Source: Pogostemon cablin | Taxonomy: Eukaryota > Streptophyta > Magnoliopsida > Lamiales > Lamiaceae | DNA length: 64,000 bases | Assembly: GCA_023678885.1 (NCBI GenBank) | Contig: CM043005.1 | Location: 7,802,314 to 7,866,313 of the forward strand | Reading direction: 5' to 3' | Shown: positions 45,540 through 57,492 of the stretch, piece after piece | How positions within the stretch are numbered: the stretch's first letter is position 1 | Layout: every line of letters starts with the position of its first letter | Notes under the pieces: model-generated | What the model saw: only the letters and a program-made list of their open reading frames with translations | The model's database searches: none | What the model was told of the DNA's origin: nothing | Position numbers and translations under genes: made by a program

Positions 45540-46750
45540 ATTTAATATTAAAAAGTATGGGCGCACTGATCGTAAATTTTGTTTACGTGTATTTAATACT
45601 AAAAGGTATGGGTGCACTGATCGTAAATTTTGCTTACGGTTTATAGAGCAAGAATACTCTACCGTTGTGTAAAACGAATGATCAAGAAATAAAATATCGA
45701 ACCCCAAGGAATTAGAGTTAAACAAGATACACACTAAATAATTAAGACATAAAAATATTTTCAAGAGTTGGAATTAATAACTAATATTGCAGAAAAATAA
45801 ATAGCAAATAAAATAAATAAATAAATAAAAGTCACACTCAATCACATGTGTTTCAAGAGACATGAACAAGATAGTTCTAGAAAAATCCAATTTATCATGT
45901 GAAATAAGATAAATAGACAAAAGAATCAAATTATGCAGAATTTTATAGGAATTGTCACTTAAGTATGCTAAACCACTCATGGACAACTGAGATTTAACAA
46001 TCCTTATTCGCTATATAGACGATTCACATGCAAAATTCCATATAGGCTAGTGCAAAAGATATATCCTTTCTAGGTACTAAAGGAATTTGATTAGTGCTTC
46101 CTTACCTTATTTCTCTTTAACAATGGTCATGCAAAGATAATAAGGTATCATATATTGATGGTCAAACAATCAAATGTTATATATTGGTCAATCCCCTTTA
46201 ACGGTCAAGAAACAAACAAATATAATCATGCAACACATTCAAATCTCAATCATACATCAATCAAGGGTAATATCATTAATATATTATTGACAATAAAATT
46301 AAGAAAATGTCAATAAGGAATAAATATTCAGCAAAAATCATCACACGTCTAAAATCTTAAATCAACATAATAAACTTTCAAAACCTAAAACTATCAAGAG
46401 GAAACTAGCCCATGATGTTACAAGCAACAACCATTGTAAAGTTGTTCTTACCCATAAGTCTATGAATCAACAATATAAGAAATAAAAGATAGAAGAAAAA
46501 CCCTTGTCGCGTAATTCTCCGTCTTCTATTTCCGTCTTGATGATCCTCCTTCGTTCTCCTTCTCAAGCAGCAAACACCGTGACTGAGTGTGAAGGGTGAT
46601 AGATGAAAGGCGGGTGAAAGATAAAGATATGAGAGGTGGAAGTGCGTGAGGCGTGAACTGGATCGTGTATGATCTCGGTTCTTGCTTCTCGTCGAAGGTA
46701 TGATGTAAAAATATGAGTGAGTTGAACTTTGCTTATTTGTCATTCATGGC
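45540..46750 (-). mobile_element. Degraded LTR-like sequence, minus orientation
   Basis: Non-coding sequence with features common in plant LTRs read on the minus strand: a tandem duplication of about 55 bp (GGGTGCACTGATCGTAAATTTTG-like, 45553-45642), TTGGGGTTCGATATTTTATTTC near 45700, and a GA-rich leader near 46500-46700. No primer site, polypurine tract or coding domain was found. Call based on general appearance. Confidence 0.35.
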
Positions 46751-46880
46751 CCACTTATGAAAATTGAAATCTTCTTAACCAGCATGGCCATTGTACATTT
46801 GCTCAATTTCCAATTCTCTGCATGGCCCCTTCAAACCATTTGCTGGCAAACGTACGTCTCAATTTCTAGTAGGTCGCGGC

Positions 46881-47363
46881 TGTCTACACCTACCGTTTTA
46901 ACGAATACGTCAATTACTTAATACACCATCTCAAATTATATATACACCCACCACACTTTTACAATTATTTAAATGTAGAAAAGTGAGAGAATAAAGAAAA
47001 TATATATGGATTGATTATCCTCTCATTTTCATCTGCCATTAATTATACTTGGATTGATTCTTCCTCTTTTCTCTTCTTCCTCTTTCCTGTTCTTCCTTCC
47101 CTCTCTTCCTCAGTAGCTTTTTCTTTTCTCTTTAGTTGTTTGTGTTGTGGAGAAGATGGGTGGGTGTACGTGAAATGTTTGGATAGTGTATTATGTAATA
47201 TTTTTTATTTTAAATGATTTAGATGATTGGGTAGGTATTTTAATTAATTTTTATTTATTTTATATGTAAAGGGGTATAATTATAAAAGTGAGGTGGTTGT
47301 ATATATAATTTGAGATGGTGTATTTAGTAATAGGCGTATTCGTTAAAACAGTGGGTGTGGATA
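46881..47363. mobile_element. Fold-back MITE with long inverted ends and 8-bp target duplication
   Basis: 483 bp bounded by inverted repeats of about 88 bp. The left end TGTCTACACCTACCGTTTTAA matches the complement of the right end TATCCACACCCACTGTTTTAA and stays similar inward through CACCATCTCAAATTATATAT. Flanks are GTCGCGGC (46873-46880) and GTCGTGGC (47364-47371), an 8-bp duplication with one mismatch. The 8-bp duplication suggests a hAT-type source, though Mutator-type is possible given the long ends. The T/C-rich interior has a short ORF I regard as spurious. Confidence 0.8.
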
Positions 47364-47579
47364 GTCGTGGCATTTCCAATATTATCAATTTCATTCTAAA
47401 ACAAGTTTAAAATCTGCAAAATCTCAACAATCCCGTGAAGTCATTGATAATACTTATGAAATTAAGCAATAAACTTCACGAACAAGGCTAAAATTATGAA
47501 ATAATCACATGAAACCAACCAATAAAAAGCGCGAATTTTCGAGCTGAACACGCACGGTGTACCCTCGAGGACACCCAAG

Positions 47580-47712
47580 TTTTTGTCATAAAATGTACAC
47601 CACATGGTCCATCATTTCCCTCTAATATAACTACACTACACATATAATAATAATACTCCTTAATCTACGTGTAAAAAGTAAACGATTACCTTCTAAGTGG
47701 TCAAAGGGAGTA
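47580..47712. repeat. MITE fragment (same family as 54957-55183)
   Basis: Shares CTCTAATATAACTACACTACACAT, ACTCCTTAAT and the end TCAAAGGGAGTA with the complete copy near 55 kb; its left end is diverged. Confidence 0.6.
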
Positions 47713-47984
47713 TATTTTTAATAATTATTAAAAAAATAGTGATAAATACATAAATTTATTTTAAGATTCGACTTTTGTTTTGTAAATAAAATTTATCTTT
47801 TTTTTTATCACAAATATTTGTGTACCCTTCCAATCCTATATACATATTTCAATTAAGAGGACTACATGGTTTACCCAAACTAACTCATTTTTTATTAGTC
47901 AAATTTACAAGTAATTTTATTAATTTTTTTTATGATTGCTCTTTTTTTTTTCAAAAAATAATACATATTAAATTATTGATAGGT

Positions 47985-48190
47985 TTTGTATGAGACCGTC
48001 TCACGTGAGACCATTTTACACTTTTTAAAATAATTATCACTTACCCAATAAAACATTATCACTTTTATTATAAAATGTTATCACTTTTCATTTATACTAT
48101 AAATTGTTATGAAATAACATTATCATTTTTTCATTAATTTAAAGTTATCATTTTCTAACTGTTTTACATAAGTCCTTACGTGAAACGACA
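47985..48190. repeat. AT-rich element with GAGACCGTCTC head and repeated TTATCACTTTT words
   Basis: Begins TGAGACCGTCTCACGTGAGACC, a common terminus-like word in plant MITEs, followed by repeated TTATCACTTTT/TTATCATTTT words. A related stretch lies at 54405-54540. No clear right terminus. Confidence 0.4.
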
Positions 48191-48478
48191 TTTTGGATTT
48201 ATAGGTTAAGGCATAATTGTAATTATATTTTTTTTAAATTTAAATTTAGAATGAGGTTCAATTAAAGGTTGAGATTTTATAAATGCACCTCCAAGTTAAA
48301 CTCTTAATTTTGTTATGATTTATTTTAAAGTTTTTTTTTTATATTTTTAATGTTTCATCATAATTTTTGGTATTTTCCTTTTATTGTTTTTCTAATGTTT
48401 TTTTTAAGAACTAATGTTGGTTTTTTTTTCTTATTTGGTAAATTAAAGTTATCATTTTCTATTTCTTTAGATTAAAAA

Positions 48479-49013
48479 ATACTCCCTCGTGATAGGTACG
48501 TATTTATTTTTGCACATGGATTTTGAGTATATTAATTAAATTGAATATAATATTTTAAATTTTAATGGATAGTTGTATTAGTATTGAATATGGGTGCAGT
48601 GAGTTGAGTATAATAATACTCTTTTGTCCAAAGAATACCTGCACACCTTTTATTTTAGTCTGTCCAAGAATACTTGCACACCCTAAATATGGAAATAATA
48701 CACAATATCAATAATAACTTTATAATACTACAATATTACAAAAATAACACATTATTTTTATACACAATCTAGTCAAAGTCAATAATATCATACCCTTTAT
48801 TCTATTCAATTACCCAAAATACCCTTCTCTTTATTACATCATTACAACAAAAAGATACTTTTCTTAAACAACGTGTCACTAAATACGTGCATGTATTCTG
48901 GGACGAATGGAGTATTATTTTGTGGGTTATATCAACACACAAAAAAAATGGACACAGTGTATTGTGACGAACCAAAATAATAAAATGAAGACGTATCAAG
49001 GAGGACGGAGAGA
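48479..49013. mobile_element. Stowaway-like MITE, split by another MITE
   Basis: Left end CTCCCTCGTGATAGGTACGTAT pairs in inverted orientation with the right end ending GACGTATCAAGGAGGACGGAGAG (about 48990-49013). The interior is interrupted by the complete MITE at 48619-48912. Confidence 0.55.
48619..48912. mobile_element. Stowaway-like MITE (nested)
   Basis: Left end CTCTTTTGTCCAAAGAATA and right end ATTCTGGGACGAATGGAG are inverted repeats. TA flanks both sides (48617-48618 and 48913-48914), the Tc1/Mariner-type duplication. 294 bp, AT-rich interior, no coding capacity. Confidence 0.7.
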
Positions 49014-50272
49014 GCATATATATTACTAATATTTTTATGAAATAATTACTATTTAATACACAATTACTACATATAATTATTATTAGATTTATCATTTTAA
49101 ATAAATTATTTGTGAGTACAAAAATAAAAGGTTGAAATACCTATTATAACTTTAAGCAAAATAAATCCCATCAACATAACTGTTCTACTTTCCACGCTTT
49201 TGTAGTTTGAGAAATGAAAATTTTCCTTAATCCAACAAAATACTAGGTCCAATTTCCATCACATTTCAATTTGATAGATGAAAACTTTCATCAATTATTT
49301 TTTAAAGCACTACCAATTTCACTTTGCTATGTTAATAGTGAATTTAACGAACCATGTTAACTAGATTTCCTTAAAATTTCTTTAAAACTTCTAAATTCAG
49401 TAATAAACGTTAATTCGGTATAGGCAGTATAATACACTTGAATCTTAAATGTGTACGTATTTCAAAAATTTTTGAACTGAATAGTCCTTAATAAGAAGAT
49501 AATTTACTCTTTTGTATTTAAAATTTTTCATTATCTTGATCTTAGCTATCGAACACTTTATTTAGAAAAATAAAAAAAATCATGACTTTTATATTAGAGG
49601 ACCGAACGAAAGGTATTTGTTCCTCCACCAAACACAACTACTAAAAGGTTTAGAAAAAAGATAAAGTTATCCATATACTCCTAAGCCAAATTTACATTTT
49701 TACCATTTTGCTTGTTTACTTTTAAAAAATTGTAAATTTTTATAAAATTGAATATCGAACCTGAAAAAAAAAAGTGAAAACAAAGTCATGTGTCTAGTGG
49801 TAATTATTCTTGACCTCTAAAAATTCCCCAAACAAGCACTCCTTACGATTTTTTAGCAATATACATTGCTAATATAACTAGTCAAGGGAATAATTAAGAA
49901 CTCAATAAGTTACCTTTTCTTTTTTCTTTTAATAGGCTGATGGAATTTATAAGGTTAATTGAAAAAAAATTATAAAATTTCCACCTATTGCAAATTAATC
50001 TTCACTTTTTAGAAATTGTAAAAAAACGCACCACATTTAAGTCTTGTTGCAAAATAAACCCAATTTGTAACTAAAAGTAGGGTTTTTAGGTTTATTTTGC
50101 AACAATACTTAAAGATGGTGATTTTTTTATTTTTGCAATTTTTCAAAAGTGAGAATTAATTTACAATAGATGTAAAGTTCGTGATTTTTTTTGCAATTAA
50201 TCCAATTTATGATGATAATAATTAAAAAAAAGTTAATGTAAGATCCATTTAGCATCCGGGTAGGGATGTAAA
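49014..50272. other. AT-rich spacer
   Basis: About 1.26 kb with no gene, RNA or clear repeat that I can support. Confidence 0.6.
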
Positions 50273-51013
50273 CGGGTGGGGTAGGGTACGGGTTGGACAA
50301 ATTCACATACTACCCGCTACCATATTTACCCTATTCTTACCCTACTCTATTACCCTAAAATTGAACATCGGGTAGGGTACGGGTATACCCTTCGGGTATG
50401 CGGATAATCCATGGGTAAATGGGTACCCGCAATTATAAAATATTATATGAATATCCGTCGTTTCTCAAACTTGTTCAATCCTATCCGTATTGAAATTAAA
50501 AAGTTTTTTTAAGTATAAATATAAATTTGGAATTAAATAATGTACTTAAATATTACTATTAATTAAAAACTAAATAAATGATGCAAATACGTAATTTTAA
50601 AATTAAATAATATATATATATATATATATATATAATTTTTGAAAGTAGGAATATAATATATACATACATAATTAGAAATATATAATATTATAATATAAAT
50701 AAAAATAAATATATTACTTGGACATAATTAATTAAAAATTAAATAATGTAAATATGAATATATAAATATGTAATGTAATTAAAAATGTATAACATAATAT
50801 AATATATATATAGTATTATATAAATATAATATGTTAATATATAGTATTGGGTAAACGGATCGGGTATCGGGTCTGGAAAACGGTATAAAAGGAGAATCCA
50901 TACCCCCACCTTACCCGCAAAATTTTTATCGGGTTTGGGTATTATTCTACCCGTACCCACCACATCGGGTACCCGCGGATAACCCGACCCTACTGATAAA
51001 ATTGACATCCCTA
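50273..51013. mobile_element. DNA element with TAGGGATGT ends and GGGTACCCG-rich shoulders
   Basis: Left end TAGGGATGTAAACGGG and right end ..TTGACATCCCTA are short inverted repeats. Both shoulders are rich in GGGTAGGGTACGGG/CCCGTACCC words and flank an AT core with a TA microsatellite (about 50608-50635). This is the usual look of an abundant non-autonomous hAT-like family in plants. I could not find a matching 8-bp flank. It ends about 120 bp before the start codon of the next gene and brings a TATAAAAG word (50884-50891). Confidence 0.6.
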
Positions 51014-51135
51014 GTTAATAGCCGAACCCATTGCTATAATGTGTTGAACCTTTTGAGGAGCGATTTCTTAAAAGCGTTATAGCAGAAGACAAGCCCTCAA
51101 CAAACAAAGCAGCTCTCTGCAACTGCAAATCGCGA

Positions 51136-54100
51136 ATGAGAATGTTGAGAGCTTCGTCTCTTCGTCTCTCCCCCTTTCTCTTTTGTTCTCCTTCACCTAC
51201 CTCCGCTATACTACCTGCCATTATTCATGCCAACAACTCTTTTCTACCCCTGCTTCACCACAATCCCACGCACTTTATCCGCCATAATTATCACATTCTT
51301 AGCTCCACTTCTTCTCGCATGTCCGCTCAACCTCGCATCTTCAACGCTGCAGGTCTGTCTATCTGATGCCAACGCCGTTTTCCTTGTTCAATAGTCGTCG
51401 GTTTAAGTTTTTCTATAATTGATTTTTTTTCTTCTCTCTGTTATTGATAGTTTTTATGTGTTTTTCCACAGGGTTTTTCATTTGAACTGAAGTCGTCTTT
51501 TTTTTTTTTTTGTCAAAGTTGATTAATTGGTGGTGGTTTCAATGGATCTATTAGCTATCACATACTGAAGAGAAAAGTTCAAAATTTAATTGTGCTTGTA
51601 GGAAAAACCCTGCTACAACCTGTTTCCATTAGTTATGCATCCATAAAATACCCTTTTTTTTACGGTGTCTGTGAATGTTAAAAATTATTGTATTAAATGT
51701 CATTTTCTGCGTCATTTGAATCATTTCAATTGTATTTATTTTAAATTTTCAATTTGGTTTAAATAGATGTGGTTCAAATTATGTACTCTCTTCAGCTGCA
51801 TTCAGCTCTGGAAGCACCTCTGAAGCTGGGAGAGAAATATTAGTGCAGCATTTACTTGTCAAAGAAGATGATCAGAAGCTTTTGCTTGAGCTACAGAAAA
51901 GAGTTGCTGATGGTTAGTTTCTTTATGTTTCATCATTCCCAGATTTGCTAACATGATTTAGGATTTCCATGGATCAGTTGCAAACATGTCGCGGATGTAA
52001 ATGGTATTTGTAAAATTAGTCGAAACTTCAAACAGAAAGCATATCACATAATGTCATCATATTCTATTTAAATAACTGCAGTTTTTTTCCCCTATGCATC
52101 ATTTTGGGTGACATGATTAATTGTTACAGGAGAGGATTTGAGTGACTTGGCTGTGGAATACTCAATCTGCCCATCGAAAGAAGAAGGGGGTATGCTTGGT
52201 TGGGTTAGAAAGGGGCAGATGGTATGCAGTTTACGTTTTTCTGTTTATCAAGCTAGATGGAGGCAGAATAATTTTGTAACTTCACTTTTTGTGGAAGAGA
52301 ACTTCATGAGTTAGTCTTATATGCAACGTCCATATTAATATACCCTTTAACTTTTCAGAAGAAAAAGACAATAAAGCTTTAAGGGCAAAGTATTAAACCC
52401 TAAGGGCAATGTATTAAATGGCACCTAGGTCTGTACATACAGCAATTTTATATAAGAATATGCTGAACTTTAATGGTTGTTTTGCCTTCGAATTATTGAA
52501 TGTATACCACCAATTGGTCCATTTTCAAATATAAGAAATTCAACATATGCCTTCTGATTCATGTTGAGTTATATATCTTTGATATATTGTGGAGCATATT
52601 ATAATAGTCTTATACGATAAGCAGATGTGTTTCAGTCATTGGGATATGATCTTAAAGAGGAGCGTGTTTTGTTGCAAGAGCATTTGGCCTCAATTAATTT
52701 AACTTGTAATTAGTTTATAGTAGTTGATGTCACCTCCATGCTCATTTAGATTTTTTTCTCGCTTCATTGTGAAATATTTTAGGTGCCAGAATTTGAGGAG
52801 GCTGCATTTAATTCTCCACTAAACAAAGTTGTAAGGTGCAAGACTCAATTTGGGTGGCATTTGTTGCAAGTACTGTCAGAAAGGTATTACTGTAAATGAA
52901 ATTGGAATATGTCCTTAAAAGAAGTGGATTTTGATTTCTTTAATTCTTCCCTTCTCAATATATAGAGAGGAATCAGTACTAGAGCAGATTCAGCCAAATG
53001 AACTCCACGAGAAAATGCAAAATCCATCTTTTCTTGAAGAGGCACAACTGATTGATGTTAGAGAACCAGATGAAGTGTACGTTCCTAATTTCCTATCCTG
53101 CTACTTTCTTAATTGCAGCAGAAGTTTGAGTAAAAATGATTTTTAACTAAACTTAAGATGAAAATCTTGCTCACCTCATAAAGATACACACTACTGGCAC
53201 ATTTAAAGTTAGTGCTGATGCATGCATAGTCTGTTCGATATGGGAAAATATTACATTTGCCAAAGAAAACCGTGAAAATTATCAAGCACAGAAGTTTTAA
53301 CCTCCATTAAAGATGAAATTCATCTAAATTCTTCAAATAGGGCTGGTACAGTTAAGGTGAAAAAGCTATTGGAAACCTTCATTTAGTACATTTGGGCTAA
53401 AATAGATGTCATCGTTGTTCTGTTTATGTCTATTTAAAACAGGGCGATAGCATCATTGCCTGGTTTTGAAGTTCTCCCACTTCGCCAGTTTGGAAATTGG
53501 GGACCTGAAATCACAACAAAGTTAGATCCACAAAAGGATGTATATGTTATGGTACGTGCTTAACTTTAGTCCATATCTATAACTACACTCCACATGTGCT
53601 ATGAAACTTAATCTCAACTTAGAATATTGCTTACATAGCCCTAAAATATGTGAATTTCGATCCATCTCTCAATCTACATAAAGGGAAAAATTGCATCTTT
53701 TTCTGAATTCATTGTCTGCTATTCTCTAACTATTACATGCCGTGTACTTGAATCCTACTTCATATATACTTCTAAGCATTGGTTAAGTTTGTCAGTTCAC
53801 ATTGCTTTTCACATAAGCTATTGAATGTGGTTGCTGAAATTTTTATGCCCCATCATTTTGTTCTTCGCTCGGAAATCCACTGAAATACATGCTGTCTATA
53901 ATGCAGTGTCATCATGGTATGCGGTCTATGCAAGTTGCCCAATGGTTGCAGACACAGGTACAGCCTTTGCAACTTCTTTATTGTAAACTGAGTTTATATT
54001 ATGAATCAAGGGAACTGAGTCATATTATTAATATCTTTAAATCAACTGAATAGTTGGGAGTGTTTTATAGTTGTTAGATGAAATTGTATATACTCCAAAG

Positions 54101-54212
54101 CATTGAAATGATTGGGTTTGAATTTCGTCAGGGCTTTAAGAGGGTATACAATGTCTCCGGAGGAATTCACCAATATGCTGTGAAGGTGGATTCATCAATT
54201 CCTACTTACTGA
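51136..54212 (+). CDS. STR12: Rhodanese/PpiC domain protein, plastid type (STR12-like), 8 exons
   Basis: Exons: 51136-51352, 51796-51912, 52130-52221, 52783-52883, 52966-53076, 53443-53551, 53907-53957 and 54132-54212. All introns are GT..AG; the sum is 879 nt, giving 292 residues. The start is the first ATG of exon 1. Residues 1-72 are rich in Ser, Arg and Leu and nearly free of acids, as in a chloroplast transit peptide. Residues about 86-175 form a parvulin-type (PpiC) prolyl isomerase domain (ILVQHLLVKEDD, then GGMLGWVRKGQMVPEFEEAAF). Residues about 180-292 form a rhodanese domain with LIDVREPDE and the active-site loop CHHGMRS (Cys250). Length and domain order match the Arabidopsis At5g19370 family. 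Substrate is unknown in the family; a role as thiosulfate sulfurtransferase or sulfur carrier handling is inferred. All key residues are intact, so probably functional. Confidence 0.93.
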
Positions 54213-54956
54213 GATTGCTGACAATTTCATTCACCCCCCTGAATATTATTCTGTAGAATAGGTTTATTTGACTATACTCTTTGTGAGATGGGATGTCGAG
54301 CAAGCGTGACAAGAATTTTTGTTTGGTTATTGTTATGTAATTGTATTTATGTGGACATTACTTGTTAGAGCTAACACAATCGTTTTTTTTTTACTAATAC
54401 TTATCATTTAAGATGTTACTTTTCATTATACTGTGAACTATTCATGAAATAGATTGTTTGGACTGCTATCACTTTTCATTTTCATCGATCAATTATCACT
54501 TTTTATTGAAATGTTATTGCTTCTTATGTATTTTATGTAATGAGTATTATGAAATGAGTTTATTGGCCGTGTTAATTAGGGGGTATTCGGTTACCAGCGG
54601 GAATTGGGAAAAGGAATTATCTTGATAGTAGGGGTGAATGATTTTCGTTCAACTCATATACTTCCCATAAAATATGAAATCAAATTACTGTTTAATACCC
54701 ATTTCTTATGACCAAACAATTTTTTTCATGCTCATTTAGGTTCATTTATTCATTATTACCTTTTAACCAAACACCCCCAAAGAAGCTTGCAATTTGCAAA
54801 TAGAATATTTCCCAATAATTAAATACTAATACCAAACTTAAATTTATACTTCCTATTTTCATTAGTTTCCAACTCATCTTCGCACCTTAAAAAAGATACG
54901 ACAATAATAATAATTTACAATACAATTTAATTTTAAATTTATCATAGATACAAGAG
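54213..54956. other. 3' flank of STR12-like gene and spacer
   Basis: 3' UTR-like sequence to about 54370, then AT-rich spacer with TATCACTTTT-type words (54405-54540) related to 47985-48190. No gene. Confidence 0.5.
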
Positions 54957-55183
54957 TACTCCGTACCACTCAAAGGGTTGCTTTTTGTCATTTTGGTCGT
55001 CTCACTCAAAGGAGTCCCTTTCCTTTTTTTACACACATTGGACCCACATACCCCTCTAATATAATTAAAATATGGGACCCACACCCCCCACTAATACAAC
55101 TACACACTACACATTAAATAATAATACTCCTTAATTCACGTGTCAAAAAGCAAAAATAACCTTTTAGACGGGACGTAGAGAGT
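54957..55183. mobile_element. Stowaway-like MITE, 227 bp
   Basis: Left end TACTCCGTACCACTCAAAGGG pairs with the right end AGACGGGACGTAGAGAGTA in inverted orientation, with TA at both borders. Partial relatives occur at 35290-35420 and 47580-47712. Confidence 0.65.
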
Positions 55184-55307
55184 AATAATTTTACAATACA
55201 ATTTAATTTAAATTTTATCATTAATACATTACACTCCTCCACCAAAAAATCCCCAGTGAAGGGGCGGTGGGGCCCCTAATGGTGGGGTACACCATTTCAA
55301 AAAAGGC

Positions 55308-57492
55308 TAGTGAGATGTATCGGGGATGTAAAGAGCACGCTCTTTTGGGAAGATGAATGGTGTAACTCTACCCCACTTGCACTTCTCTTTCCAAGGTTGT
55401 ATTGCTTATCTGGAGACAAGAAGAAATGTATTAAAGACTGGACACATCAATATTAAAGAGGGAATTGAAGATTCATGGAAGTGGAGTAAAGAGAGTAATG
55501 GCATGTATTCGGTTAAAAGTGGCTACAAAACTATTATTGAAAAAGTGGGGGGTTTTGAGTTGGATGAAAATGTGAAAAGAGCTTGCAACCTGATTTGGAA
55601 TAGTGGCGCAATCCATAAGGCACAAGCCAGGCGTGGAGATTCATTTGGAATGCAATACCAATTAAGGTAAATCTGGCGAGTAGAGGTTGCGGAAATCTCA
55701 TGGAAAATGATTACTGTGACATTTGCAAAATAGAGAAGGAGACAAGAGAACATATCCTATTTGAATGTGATTTGTCTAAAGGGTTATGGACGGAGGTTGT
55801 CTTGTGGCTTGGGGTGCAGCCTGCGTTACATAGAAATCTTGATGCTAATTTGCTGAGTTTTAGCAACCTACTACCTGGAAAAAAAGGAAAAATGGTGGCG
55901 TCGTGTATATGGGTTGGAACAGTACTATGGATAATTTGGAGGCAAAGAAATAAGTTTATCTTTAAAAAGAAAGAGTGGGATGGGGAAAGATGTTATGTGA
56001 AGTAAAAGCTAGATGTTGGAGTTGGCTTATAAACTCAAATCGAAAGGTGATGGATAAGAGAAATGTTAGGGATTGGTTTATTTGTCCTACAAAGTGTATG
56101 GAGCTATAACCACACATTCGATCAAAACAGACTAAGGTGCGTTATTTCATTGATAGTAATGTCACTGAGTGAGTTAATGAGTTTTCTGAATAAACAAGTA
56201 GCTGGTGGTGGTGGACATTGATAATCAGATTCTATTGGTTAAACATGATATGAAGAAAATGAAATAAGGCAGATACATGGAGCAAGGTAGTGGAATATTA
56301 TTGTTGGGCTTGCCCAAATATAATTGGCCCAACCAATAATTAAAGAAGCCCAACTATGATAATTAATTAAATGGTCCATTAGCCCACAAATGGGTTAATT
56401 AATTAATTGTGATGTTTTGTTGAAAACATCAGCAGCTGCATAACATGTGCAGAGAGCAAGGAGGGAGTACAGAATCAGAAAACAGGCGTGAGAGGGAGAA
56501 GAGGGTATCGAGAGAAATTCTTCAATTTGGAGGTCCGTTTCTTCACCGTTTCACTCCAAATTTGAAGGGGGAGTTCGTGGTGACGTACTCTACACATTGA
56601 TCGGAGTGGATTTCGTAGAAATATCTCCGGGAGGTACAAACGAGAATTGGGATATTCGTATTCTCTTTGTGATATTTTATTCTATCTTCTCCCATTATTG
56701 TCTTGTATTTCAAGAGTGATTCTCTTGATGTTATTTTGGTGATTCTGTGGTGTGCCTCTATTTGTAATAGAGAGATAAACGGTGTACTCTTGCTTGATAG
56801 TGGATTATTTCCTGGACAGGGTCCCGTGGTTTTTACCCTTTACTTGAGGGGTTTTCCACGTTAAAAATATTGGTGTTAATTCCGTACATTTCTGCATATT
56901 TATTTGGTTTGTGGTTTCTGTGATATTTGAGTGGAAGGTTGTGCATTGATATTATTTGGGATTTATTGTGTTTCCGCTGTGCCGGATATATCATTGTGCA
57001 TTGTTTGTCCTAGTTGGATAGGAACCCCATTCCACAACAATTATTTCATTGTGTTTTCATATATTTCTGCATGGGGTGATGTAGTCTAACTAGCTTGGTG
57101 GGATGGTACTGTTATTCTGATGTGGAGGCATGGGATGGTGGAGGATGACATATCTTGAGGGGATTGTACTGTTATTCTATTCTGATGTGGAGGAAAGAAA
57201 GAAGTGGGTTGGAGGTTGTTGTTGCATTAATTATCTTATGAATATCTTATGATAATTATGTCATGCAAATAAGTGGGGTGGATCAAGTTTGTAGTGGGGG
57301 GAAAAGTGAAGTATAGGTGGATATAAGATGGTTATGGTGTATGTATGATTGGTGAGGTAATCTAGAGAAGTGGGGCGTGACTTATAGACTCAACAAAATC
57401 TGTATGGAGATGTTGACAGAACTATTGTTACTAAATGTTGGGGCAACCCTCTTGCCCTTCAATAAAAAAATTTATATTTTCTGTTCAAAAAA
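55308..57492 (+). mobile_element. LINE remnant (3' end), interrupted by a solo LTR
   Basis: 5'-truncated L1-type element. The coding part is the C-terminal region after RT: VKSTLFWEDEW, then a stop, then a zf-RVT domain with SNGMYSVKSGYK (about 55490-55530), a frameshift near 55610, and the zinc-binding CDICKIEKETREHILFEC (about 55717-55770). The end is RNVRDWFICPTKCMEL, closing near 56110. The 3' tail is GGCAACCCTCTTGCCCTTCAATAAA at 57442-57466 followed by an A-rich tail, typical of plant LINE ends. The 3' UTR is split by a Copia solo LTR at 56302-57039. Several stops and shifts make it inactive. Confidence 0.85.
56302..57039 (+). mobile_element. Copia-type solo LTR with target duplication
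   Basis: 738 bp beginning TGTTGGGCTTG and ending CCACAACA (short TGTTG/CAACA inverted ends). ATTAT flanks it on both sides (56297-56301 and 57040-57044). No internal region. The Copia call rests on the TGTTG..CAACA ends and modest length, not on coding sequence. Confidence 0.85.

Noticed and set aside
45396..45764. 122-codon minus-strand ORF
   Set aside because: Covers AT-rich sequence and the short tandem duplication at 45553-45642; no recognisable features.
46405..46743. 112-codon minus-strand ORF
   Set aside because: Ser/His/Thr-rich translation of a GA/CT-rich leader-like region in a degraded LTR; no domain.
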